Below are positions 22,988 through 32,513 of a stretch of DNA of 64,000 nucleotides, piece by piece. The first letter of the stretch is position 1. Each line of letters begins with the position of its first letter. The DNA lies in the NCBI RefSeq assembly GCF_030247195.1, contig NC_080672.1, forward strand, positions 9,920,001-9,984,000, written 5' to 3'. The notes beneath the pieces were generated by a model, which was not told where the DNA came from, made no database searches, and saw only the letters and a list, made by a program, of their open reading frames with translations. This DNA comes from Topomyia yanbarensis. Taxonomy: Eukaryota; Arthropoda; Insecta; Diptera; Culicidae. Both the position numbers and the translations under genes were made by a program.

Positions 22988-24225
22988 TGGTCAATATAAT
23001 AGGTGTGCGAAATATATTAATGGGTTATTATTTTACACAATACCATTATATGTTTTATTTGGTAAAGTTTGTAATCTGCGTGCTAATAAATGTATTTAAA
23101 TGTTTAATAAGTCAATGATTTGTTATAGAATGGGTCAAGCATCTCACTGTACTCAAGTGGAACGAGTTTTGCTAAGAAATTTTGTTAAAGAAAATAAGAC
23201 GTATAAATAAATCGCGAATATACTTCGGCATTCCGAAAACTTCCTTACAAATGCCTTAAAATCTTTGAAAAAAAGAAACACACAAAAAAACCCAAGAAAA
23301 CATCTACAGCAGCTGACCATTGTTTTGCTTTATTAGCGAAATCTGATCCATTCGCGTCATCCAGGATTATTACAGCACAAATTGAAAATGTGGTAAATCC
23401 GAGAACAGTTCGCCGTAAGATGTAAAATCCCAATCTTCCAGAAATAATTGCTAAAAAGGTTCCACTATTGCGAAGCAAAAGCCTTCACAGAAATATGCAA
23501 TTTAGTTTTCAACACCGATAATGAGCCTGGTTCAGAAGGAATCAAAAATGGCGACATATCTTTCAAGGAGCCAATCGAAGATAAACCTATTTTCGTCCGA
23601 TGCACAACGAAATGTTAGACGTCCAAAGTGCAAAAAGTTTGATCTGCGACACACGCAAAATATGGTAAAGCGCGAGGGCGAAAACAATGAGGTTTGGGGG
23701 TACTTTTCGTGGAATTACGCAGGTCCTATTTTTCGCAACACCACTATAAGGGCAAGATACGAATGCAAGGCTAAAGGATGGACATCCTAAAGGATGTCAT
23801 GCAGTGCTATGCCAAAGATAACGTGCCTTTATATTGCAGTTTCAGCAAGATATTGATCGAAAACACACACCGAAATATGTAAAGGAATGATGGCGGGATA
23901 ATAAAGTGATTATAATTAGGGACCCTACCTATCTCCTGTCATCAATCCCGTAGAAAATCTACGGAATGTACTTAAAAAGAAGTTATCCGGCCAAAATTTC
24001 AGAAATAAGGGTCGTTTGTGGGAAGCAGCTTAAAAGGAATGCTACACTATGCCAACGGAAACTTATCAGCGTTTTAATGACTCAAGGCCAAGGCGAATGG
24101 ATAAAATTTGGTTGAATAAGGGAGGTTACACAGGCTACTAGTTGTTAAAAATATTAAAGTCTTAAAATCATTCGATTTGAATTTTTTTAATGCAATAGAT
24201 TACAATACACCTTTTTCATTGACCA
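22988..24225 (+). mobile_element. dead Tc1-like DNA transposon
   Basis: The ends are inverted: TGGTCAATATAATAGGTGTG on the left and the complement of CACCTTTTTCATTGACCA on the right. Between them, three-frame reading gives Tc1 transposase pieces with many stops and shifts: a helix-turn-helix-like start (GQASHCTQVERVLLRNF, about 23131), VWGYFSWNYAGPIF (about 23690), FQQDIDRKHTPKYVKE (about 23845) and PVENLRNVLKKKL (about 23950). The order and spacing match a transposase of about 340 residues. It is inactive. Confidence 0.82.
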
Positions 24226-24396
24226 GGTATTTTTTTGGATTTCATGGAGAAGAGAGAGTTACGGTAAAGCATAACATTTAATTTACAAATAAAAGAGTTC
24301 TTTTTCATATTTACGACTGTGCCTAACTATAAAATATTTGAATATAAAAATATTTTTAGAGAAAACTTAAAATTTCATGTATTTTTATCTCACACC

Positions 24397-24552
24397 TGTA
24401 TCGGGTTAGCCCATACACTGCTCGGCTGATGGGTGCTTTGGGTGAGACGAACGCGAAAGCGTCAGTCGAGGTTTGGACGCGATCGCGAACGGTCGATGTG
24501 ATACGCGCTAAGTGATACCATACGACAGTGTACAACAAGGTCAAACGATACA
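24397..24552 (+). repeat. 5' LTR of the young gypsy element
   Basis: 156 bp beginning TGTATCGGGTTAGCCC and ending AAACGATACA. It has no mismatch with the 3' LTR at 29264-29419. Confidence 0.95.
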
Positions 24553-24896
24553 ATGGCGACGAGGTTAAAAATCGGTAAGCAAAATAATAAAAAAATGGGA
24601 ATAATAGGAAAATGCAAGCAAGAGATAAAAAAATAGTGCGGGCCGACCGAAAATGTGTTTTTTTTCTGGATAATTTTCCCGGGCGGCGATTTTTTCTGAT
24701 TGCAACATGTGATGATTAGGTTGTTTATTTAAAATGTTCAATTTTCTTAGTTTGAGTGGTTAATTACAGATTTTTCATTACATACAATTTCTTTTCAAAA
24801 TGGCGTGTTCGAGAGCGTCAGTCATAAGCTTTTAGTGCCTCGGTACTGTGCGAGTGAGATTGGAAAGCATTACTTGATTTGTTAGGGATTGAAAAA

Positions 24897-25094
24897 AGCT
24901 CCGTGCTTAGCCGAGACTATAGCTTCGTGCTGGTGGGTAATGCGTGGCAGCTTCGTGCATGACTAATGTGTCAAATAGCCGGACGGCTGTAGAGAGAAAT
25001 AAAAAAGCTCTGTATCCCACTGGACTAAAGCTTCGTGCTGGTTGTTGATGTATGGTAGCTTCGTGCTAGTTTCGAAGCGATAGAACTTCGCGCT
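24897..25094 (+). promoter_or_regulatory. array of AGCTTCGTGCT motifs in the gypsy leader
   Basis: Near-identical 11-mers occur at 24897, 24921, 24949, 25029 and 25057, with a weaker form at 25084 (AACTTCGCGCT). Most are spaced 24-28 bases, with a gap of 80 that contains a degraded copy near 25006. They lie between the primer-binding site and gag. The Drosophila gypsy element has a Su(Hw) insulator array in the same position, but this motif is not the Su(Hw) site. Confidence 0.6.
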
Positions 25095-25158
25095 GGGTAT
25101 GTTAAAATAAAGCTTATTTTTTTTTGCTTTGTTGTTTGTGTCAACAGATGCGGCGGTG

Positions 25159-26004
25159 ATGCCAGCTTTTATGGTTGGATCGGATCCCAGAAATGATTGG
25201 GGAAAATGGAAACGCGCATTCGAGCGATTTATAGCAGCAAATGGAATAGTTGATGAGGAAGAAAAATATAATCTGCTTTTGGTACTTGGAGGAATTGAAC
25301 TTCAAACGTACTACGATAAAGTTGACAAAGTACAGGTTGGCATAGCAATCGAAAATTCTTCAGAATTTCGAGTTTTGCAATATGAGTCGGCTCTAGTGTC
25401 GATCGATAATTATTTCGCACCTCAACTAAATAAACGATTTGAGAGGCATCAGTTTCGTTCACTTAAACAGGAAATAGACGAGAATTTCGAAGATTTTGTC
25501 TTTCGGCTTAAAGAACAAGCAAAAAGATGCAGATTTCACGACATTGACGATATGATCGTAGACCAGATCATCGAATCTTGTCAGTCTTTAGATTTACGAA
25601 AAAGACTTTTGACCGAAGAGAAGAATCTCACTGAAGCTTTACAGCTGGGGAAGACAATCGAAGAGGTACAAAAACAAGCAAAAGAATACGAAAAACCTTC
25701 GGTATCTTTAGAGCAGCACTCGGTCATACAAAAAGTATCAGAAAAACCAACTTTTCCAAAGAAGTTTGCTGAGAATAGTTCACGGAAGTGCTATAATTGC
25801 AACCGATCGGGACATATTGCCAGGGATACCGAAAAATGTCCAGCGAGGAATGTGATGTGTTATAACTGCGGTACAAAAGGCCATTTTAAAATATGCTGCC
25901 GTAAAAGAAAGAGCAACGACATCATTCAAAAGGGGGACAAGAAAAAGATATTCGCGGTTTTCGATGGCGATATGAACGAGAAGCAGCAAGGAGTTTTTTT
26001 GTAA
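25159..26004 (+). CDS. gag: gag of the young gypsy element, 281 aa
   Basis: Structural polyprotein for particle assembly and RNA packaging. The first ATG after the leader is 25159 (MPAFMVGSDPRNDW). A capsid-like helical region spans roughly residues 10-190 (typical FRSLKQEIDENFEDFVFRLKEQ-type core, with the DQIIESC segment). Two zinc knuckles follow at about residues 213-246: CYNCNRSGH with an unusually long spacing to its last Cys, then the standard CYNCGTKGHFKICC. The frame ends at TAA 26002-26004, directly after the slippery run TTTTTTG. The upstream sequence ends in a pyrimidine tract and CAACAG, so a leader splice is possible. Confidence 0.9.
   Translation: MPAFMVGSDPRNDWGKWKRAFERFIAANGIVDEEEKYNLLLVLGGIELQTYYDKVDKVQVGIAIENSSEFRVLQYESALVSIDNYFAPQLNKRFERHQFRSLKQEIDENFEDFVFRLKEQAKRCRFHDIDDMIVDQIIESCQSLDLRKRLLTEEKNLTEALQLGKTIEEVQKQAKEYEKPSVSLEQHSVIQKVSEKPTFPKKFAENSSRKCYNCNRSGHIARDTEKCPARNVMCYNCGTKGHFKICCRKRKSNDIIQKGDKKKIFAVFDGDMNEKQQGVFL
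25995..26001 (+). promoter_or_regulatory. -1 ribosomal frameshift slippery site
   Basis: In the gag frame this is T TTT TTG, one codon before the gag stop. Slipping back one base enters the pol frame, which continues open into the protease. Location and phase fit programmed -1 frameshifting; no downstream pseudoknot was analysed. Confidence 0.7.
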
Positions 26005-29000
26005 ATGACAACGAAACATCCGAAATTCTCCAGTTCAATCTCGGAGGCGTGCCTACTAAAATGGTGGTAGACTCTGGCTCATCGGCAAACATAATTCGAG
26101 AAAGTACGTATCATATGTTGAAACAATTGGGAGCTGCAATCATTAACGAAAAAAACGCCGAGGAAATGAATTTAGCGTTTGAAGCTTTCGCGAGCGATGG
26201 AAAAATTCATTTCAGTAAAGTTTTCGAAGCAGAAATCGGAATACCGAACGAAGAGAACGGCATTTGGGCACACATTCTAGTGGCTCCAAAGGGTCAAACA
26301 GATCTTCTCAGTAAATCAACTGCATTTGCCCTTGGGGTCCTGAAAATCGGGTATAATGTTAACAAAATCATCGGGGGAACTTCAGAATCGGTCGAGGAGC
26401 AGGAGTTTCCGAAAATACTTAACTTTCCGCTGAAAATACAGATCGATCCCAACGTATCACCGGTTATCCAGCCCGCGCGAAGACTACCAATAGCAATGGA
26501 AGCCGATGTAGAAAAGGTAACCAAATCAAGCTTCATTTCGAATCGATTGTCATTTTTTTCATAATAAAATTTCTATCTGAAGGTTATTCAAGAATTGTTA
26601 GATAAAAAAATTATTGAGCGTGCCGAAGGACCACTATCATGGGTTTCACCACTTGTACCGGTTCGGAAATCAGATGGGAGAATAAGGCTTTGCGTCGATA
26701 TGAGGGTTGCTAATCAGGCTGTGATTAGGGAAAATTATCCAATGCCAAACATCGATTCAGCTCTTGCATCTATTCGAAAGATTTCTAAATTGTCGAAAAT
26801 TGACTTAGAGTCTGCATATTATCATTTTGAACTAGAGCCCCAAAGTCGAAACATAACCACATTTGCATCTAGAAGTGGGGTATATCGATTTCAAAGATTA
26901 ATGTTTGGAATCAAGTCGGCCCCAGAGCTTTTCCAACGAGCAATGGAGAACTTGTTCCGCGGAATTGATGGGTTAATAGTTTTTATGGATGACTTACTTG
27001 TTCATGGGTGTTCCGACGAAGAACACGATGAAAGGTTGCTGGAAGTAATGTCACGGCTAAAAGAATGGAAAATGAAAGTTAACGAGAAGAAAACTGTTTT
27101 TGGAGTAACCGAAGCGGTTTTCTTAGGTCACCTTATTTCGGTAAATGGAGTCAAGCCTACTCAGGACAAGGTCCAAGCAATATTGGACCTACGACAACCT
27201 AAAGATATTACAGAACTTAGATCACTCTTGGGCATGATCACTTTCGTTGGAAAATTTATCCCTAATTTAGCCACTATAACGTTCCACATGAGGCAGCTTC
27301 TGGTTAAGAATACAACTTTCATGTGGCAAAAAATTCATACTGATGAACTTGAACGGATAAAATCCGTGCTAGGAAAAGTAGATGCTCTTGGGTTTTATGA
27401 CTTGAAAGACGAAACGATGTTAGTAACGGACGCCAGTCCAGTGGGTATTGGTGCAATTCTCATACAAGTAAAGGACGGGATATCCCGAACAGTATACTGT
27501 GCATCTAAAAGCCTTGCAAGCCATGAGAAAAAGTATTGTCAGACCGAAAAGGAGTGTTATGCCATAGTGTGGGCGATGGAAAAACTATATATTTACCTAT
27601 CCGGACGACATTTCACCCTCATCACTGACTGCAAACCGCTACAATATTTATTCAATCGTGCGCAATCAAAACCATCGGCGAGAATAGAGCGATGGATTTT
27701 GAGATTACAGGCGTTTGATTTCGAAGTCCGATATGAACCAGGGGATCTAAACCTAGCGGATTCTTTCTCGAGAATGGCTGTCAAAGATGAATATTCAAAT
27801 GGCGAGCCAGATGTGGTCAACTGGCTGATTAACGAAATTAAACCAGTGGCGATTAAATTTGAAGAGTTGGAAAACGCAACGATGCAAGACGACGAACTGT
27901 GTAAGGTGAAATATGCGATTTCTAGCGGAAATTGGGACGATGTTGCACTACAATATAAAACAACGACAATTAAAGAGGATCTCATTCAATACGGGGATTT
28001 GATTTTAAGAGGGGACAGGATCGTAATTCCAGATAGTTTACGAGAGAAGATCGTACAACTTGCTCACATAGGGCACCAAGGAAGCACGGGAATGAAGGCA
28101 CATCTTCGTTCAAAAGTATGGTTCCCAGGAATGGACCAAATGGTAGAACAATTGGTTAGAAGCTGTAAGCCATGTCGAATGACTTCTTTGCCAGATAAAC
28201 CGAACCCAATTATACGCCGCGTACCAACTCAGCCATGGCAGGATCTGGCCATGGATTTTAAAGAAGGGTTACCCTCGGGGAAATCACTGCTGGTTGTAGT
28301 ATGCTATACAAGCCGATTTATTCAGATAAAACCAATGAAACCTGCGACGTCTCAAAAAGTAGTCAGTGCATTGTTGAAAATGTTCGCTTCTTTTGGCATC
28401 CCACGTTCGATAACTGCAGATAATGGACCACAGTTTAGATCGGTTGAGCTTAAACAGTTTTGTACCAGCTACGGCATTCATTTAAATTTGTCTACCCCGT
28501 ATTGGCCGGAACAAAACGGTGCTGTAGAAAGGCAAATGAGGAATCTGGGAAGACGCATTAAAATAAGCGTTATACAAAAAACAGAATGGGAAACGGATTT
28601 GGAGGAATATCTCTTGATGTACCATTGTACACCACAAGAGACAACGGGGATCTCTCCAGGTAAAATGATGTTTAACCGCGAATTAAGGAACACGCTTCCA
28701 TCAACACTTAAGAATGATAGTCTGTCACTGGAAGCTTCGAAAGATCGGGATATGACCTTTAAGGAAAAGAATAAAATCAAAATCGACGAACGACGCCAGG
28801 CAACGGTACATTGTCTTAAAGAAGGGGATACAGTGCTGATGAAAAATTTGAAGATCGGATCATTACAACCTAAGTTTGGAAACGAAGAGTTTAAAGTTGT
28901 TTGTGTGAATGGGGGGGGGGGGGGGGGGGCGATTACTGTTAAGTCAAAGGAAAGTGGTAAAGTGTATGTAGGAAACAGCACACATCTCAAACGACTAGAA

Positions 29001-29180
29001 GCCCGAGACCCTTTGAATGAAATAGAGGAACAAGAACATCAAAGAGCGGTCGATGAAGGAGTTGAGGGTACTGGTAAGTCAAGCGAATTGATAGTTTCAG
29101 AAGAAATAGGAAACGCAGACGTATCAAAGAAGCGCAGGATTTGTCGTAAACCGGTAAGATTAAATGACTTTGTTGAATAA
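26001..29180 (+). CDS. pol: pol of the young gypsy element (protease, RT, RNase H, integrase), interrupted by an intron-like 66 bp
   Basis: Domain order is Ty3/gypsy. Protease DSGSSANI lies near 26070. RT has IDLESAYYHF, FGIKSAPELFQR and the catalytic FMDD (about 26985). RNase H has VTDASPVGIGA and the later TDCKPL. The integrase zinc finger (HIGHQGS ... CKPC, about 28065-28175) precedes the D,D,E core (MDFKEG, ADNGPQF, GAVERQ). Bases 26517-26582 interrupt the frame between protease and RT with two adjacent stops. They begin GTAACC, end CTGAAG and are 66 long, so removal keeps the frame. A run of 19 G (28911-28929) encodes a Gly stretch after the integrase core. Otherwise the gene has no stop. 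Confidence 0.92.
26517..26582 (+). other. intron-like 66-bp segment inside pol
   Basis: The segment starts GTAACC, has a pyrimidine run (TGTCATTTTTTTC) and ends CTGAAG. AAGGT occurs at both edges. It carries tandem TAA stops in the pol frame. Pol similarity resumes exactly at its edges. Confidence 0.65.
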
Positions 29181-29263
29181 AATATGTAGTGATTAAATAA
29201 AAAGACTCGAGGCATAAAATGATGCCAATCAATACGTGATACATTTTAAAAATTTTGGAGGGA

Positions 29264-29419
29264 TGTATCGGGTTAGCCCATACACTGCTCGGCTGATGGG
29301 TGCTTTGGGTGAGACGAACGCGAAAGCGTCAGTCGAGGTTTGGACGCGATCGCGAACGGTCGATGTGATACGCGCTAAGTGATACCATACGACAGTGTAC
29401 AACAAGGTCAAACGATACA
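29264..29419 (+). repeat. 3' LTR of the young gypsy element
   Basis: 156 bp, identical to the 5' LTR, preceded by the purine tract TTTTGGAGGGA and followed by the ACACC duplication. Confidence 0.95.
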
Positions 29420-29424
29420 ACACC

Positions 29425-31180
29425 TATTTTATTGGTCAGCAGTGTAATTGTGTATTCATATTTGCTAGTGGATAGATCAATTTGCTTGGGTGGGGGACAT
29501 GTGGATCCTGCTAGTTGTCAACCCTTTTGCCCTTGGGTGTGATGCTAGTTCAGGAAAGGATTGCAGGACTGGCACCTAAGAGATACTTATTTTTATGATG
29601 ATTTAACTCGACCAAGCATAGCAGCTCCTAGAAATCCTGAGTAACCTTTTCGGGTCGATGTGATCTGTTCGAGTCGAACCAGATAACAATTCGGTTCGAG
29701 CAAACTTTATAGGGAATCGCGGATAAACATTTTCCAAATTCTTTATGGGCAGAGATTCTTTTTGTGAAACCTAGAAATACCTTCACCCGTGCAGTTACTC
29801 AGAATAATGATAAAAGGAAAAACATTGAGGATTTGCCTGATCCATATCCTAATAACCACCAATATTGACTAGAACAGGGATTATCTAATTCTGTTTTAAG
29901 ATGAGGGTGAAACAGTACAGTTATAGGAAAAGATATTCGCGAGTAAGGTTTAACACTGCTAGCATTTTCATCGTATCCATTAATTGTCGATTGATCCGCT
30001 TTGGACTTATGAGACAAGTAGATTAGGAAGAGCAAGAGATAGACGCAGATTCAATGCGAAACTCTCCACTATGACGTAATTTCCAACGCGACCGTAGGAT
30101 ATGATTTTCCATAGAGTTGGCCAGACTAGATGACTATGTGTGTAGGAGCAATGTATCCCTGAGCAATATGGAAGGACAGCCTCTGAGACGACGTGATGCG
30201 CGGTCATAGCTGTGGTCATTAAGCATACCAACAGGTGCAACGGTGTGCCGGTATGTGTACAGTTAATGCACATACGTTGCAGACATAGGTTGTTGAGACA
30301 GCCCGATAACTTCCTTCTAGTACATTTTTGGTGTAGATCCGGTCTGATCGGCATTTCCTTGTTCTTTTGATGATACTGAAGGGGATCGTTGCGACCTTTC
30401 TTCAATGTGGAGACTTTGCCACACCCTACAACGCTATCATTGTTTTATTGTTTCCCACCCAACTGGCTTAGCGGATATAAAGGCGGTAGATTGTCCATTT
30501 ATTCTGCGTGACACGTTTTAAATCAGGATTGATACAACTTGCAGCCAACAGTGGTACTGTTATTGGTAAATGGCAGCACCACCACGGCCTACAATCCCCC
30601 ACCTTAAAAACGCAGCAGCTACCAGTGGGATGGGAGCGAATTGTTATGTTACGTTATGTTATATAAGTGCAAAGATCATAAATGCTAAAATTCACTTACT
30701 CAACAGATCTTCCATACTTAACCTTCCGGTGGGTGCGCTGAATTGTGCGACGCTAGCAGTACATATTTTGATAACTTATTTCTCAGCTTTGTGGAATCGA
30801 ATATTGCTTGAAGTGTCAGTATTATGTGTGCATATGGTTATAGATTTTCGATCAGCGATATACTCAATACCATCATATTTTTGTTCACTCTAGATAATCC
30901 CATGCATGAGTTTTCGCAAATTATTAAGCCTTAATAAATCCTAGAATGTAATTTTTTTTATCCAGATGACAAACAATGATAACCAAAGCGATACAGAGAG
31001 AAAAAAGATGAGTGTTGTGAATAAATAAATATATTTAGGCCACTCAGTATGGTTCAACGGATATGAAACAGGAACATGCATAGCCATCTTTTGTGATAGA
31101 AACATTATTGGAAGACATAATAAGTACTTTTAAATATACTAAAGTTTAGTGGCTCGAAGCAGTTGGCGAATTTATATCTA
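29425..31180. other. gene-free stretch between the two gypsy elements
   Basis: No gene, known repeat or RNA was recognised. A 132-codon minus frame (30007-30405) is Cys/His-rich, but the spacing fits no known finger and the composition looks random. The base composition is unremarkable. Confidence 0.45.
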
Positions 31181-31182
31181 TA

Positions 31183-31430
31183 CAGTCGTGATTCGCTGGT
31201 TGGTCACTTTTTAACTGGACCGCTTTTTAGTTGAACCTCCGCTAGTTCGACCATTGTCCAACTAAAAAGCATCTGAACGCCAAAATCTCATTTCGAATTA
31301 ACTTTGACAATCTATTTATCAATCTTTTACAGTCTTCTTTGGAGTTTTTGACATTTGTCAGTCGGTCCAACTAGCGAATCAAATCCGTTAGTTGGACAGA
31401 GGCTGTAGCCCAACCAGCGAATCACGATTG
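31183..31430. mobile_element. pogo-like MITE, copy 2
   Basis: Ends read CAGTCGTGATTCGCTGGTTG (left) and the near-perfect complement (right, one change: CGATTG), with TA on both sides. It is the inverted relative of 14445-14723, with the same subterminal GTCCAACTA phrases. Confidence 0.82.
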
Positions 31431-31684
31431 TATAAACTAATCTGATCCCTGACAGTGGTTGCCATCGGCTCAGTCACTTTTGCGCGTCATGCATTCACTG
31501 ACTTACAATCGAATTGTCCCTCGACTAAACTGGCACAACGTGTCCATTCCCCTTAGTGGTATAAGGAGAACAGACATATAAGCTAAAACAAACTTTCCCG
31601 AAAAACCTGTGTAAACATTTAAATGAAAATACGTTGAAAATCACCATCGCATTCAGGTTCGCATGCGTGAATCACCATTGTGTC

Positions 31685-31888
31685 TATTGTATACGCCCTT
31701 TGCGTATAACAGCGACTTTCATAAGATAACGCTATGTAACGTTTTCAAAAGAACATTGAATATAATATCGGCAGAGCCGTCACTTTTGATTGAACTCTTA
31801 ACCCAGTTAGTTCGCCTTCTCTCTCTCCGAAACCCCTTATTTATAGGATAGCTACCGTGATAAAATAAGTAAGTATAAAGTTATTAAA
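31685..31888 (+). repeat. 5' LTR of the second gypsy element
   Basis: 204 bp starting TATTGTATACGCCC and ending AAAGTTATTAAA. It differs from the 3' copy by A/G near the start and by A/T in ACATTGAATATAA. Confidence 0.88.
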
Positions 31889-32513
31889 GTGGCGACGAGA
31901 TAAAATCCGAAAAGTGCAAAGTGCGTGCACGAAGAAAATCAGTGAAGTGATTAATCCGAAAACAAAGTGATCACCCGAAAAAGTGGGTTATATCCGAAAT
32001 TGATTAAGTGGAAAAAGCACTTTTTTTTTTGGAAAACACCATTTTGTAAACGACAGTACAATAAAAGATTTTCTTTACAATTGACAATTGTGCCAACGGC
32101 ACAAAAGCATTCTTTTATTTTAACAATTTTATTTGTTTTGACAAGAAACTAATTGGTTTTGTTTGCATTATTTTCACAGCAATTGTGTGCATTTCTCGCG
32201 ACTTGTGCGTGCCGAGGGTACAAGCGAAGGCTCGGGTACGGCAAACAGGCCGCAGTGAAGAGGAGACAATTATTTTACCCCATCGCCGTTAGCAGTCGGT
32301 TCATCTAGGGTGGCGTCGGCAATAGTGGACTACGGATAATTTGGAGTAAGGTGTAGCATAGTACAATTACTATAGCCAAACGACAATCAGGGTGAGAATT
32401 CACTAAGGAAACACGGGTGAGTCGATTCAATTATTATTCATATTTTTTTTATATAATTATCGGCATCTGGGACTAAATTTGAAAACTTATTTGTTCCAAT
32501 TTTTATCAGAAAC

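Larger units (their letters stand above)
24397..29419 (+). mobile_element. Ty3/gypsy LTR retrotransposon (Mag-like), young copy
   Basis: A 5023-bp element with 156-bp LTRs (24397-24552 and 29264-29419), identical by inspection and bounded TG...CA. ACACC flanks it on both sides (24392-24396 and 29420-29424) as a 5-bp target duplication. A primer-binding-like TGGCGACGAGG starts one base after the 5' LTR, and a purine tract (GGAGGGA) abuts the 3' LTR. Gag and pol are in -1 relation. Short LTRs and the pol type suggest the Mag group; that placement is inference. No env is present. Confidence 0.95.

Noticed and set aside
27593..28990. Minus-strand open frames of 65-170 codons
   Set aside because: They are shadows of the gypsy pol gene on the plus strand.
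30007..30405. 132-codon Cys/His-rich minus-strand ORF
   Set aside because: Cys and His spacing fits no zinc-binding pattern I know, no splice or poly-A context was found, and the second half is low-complexity hydrophobic.
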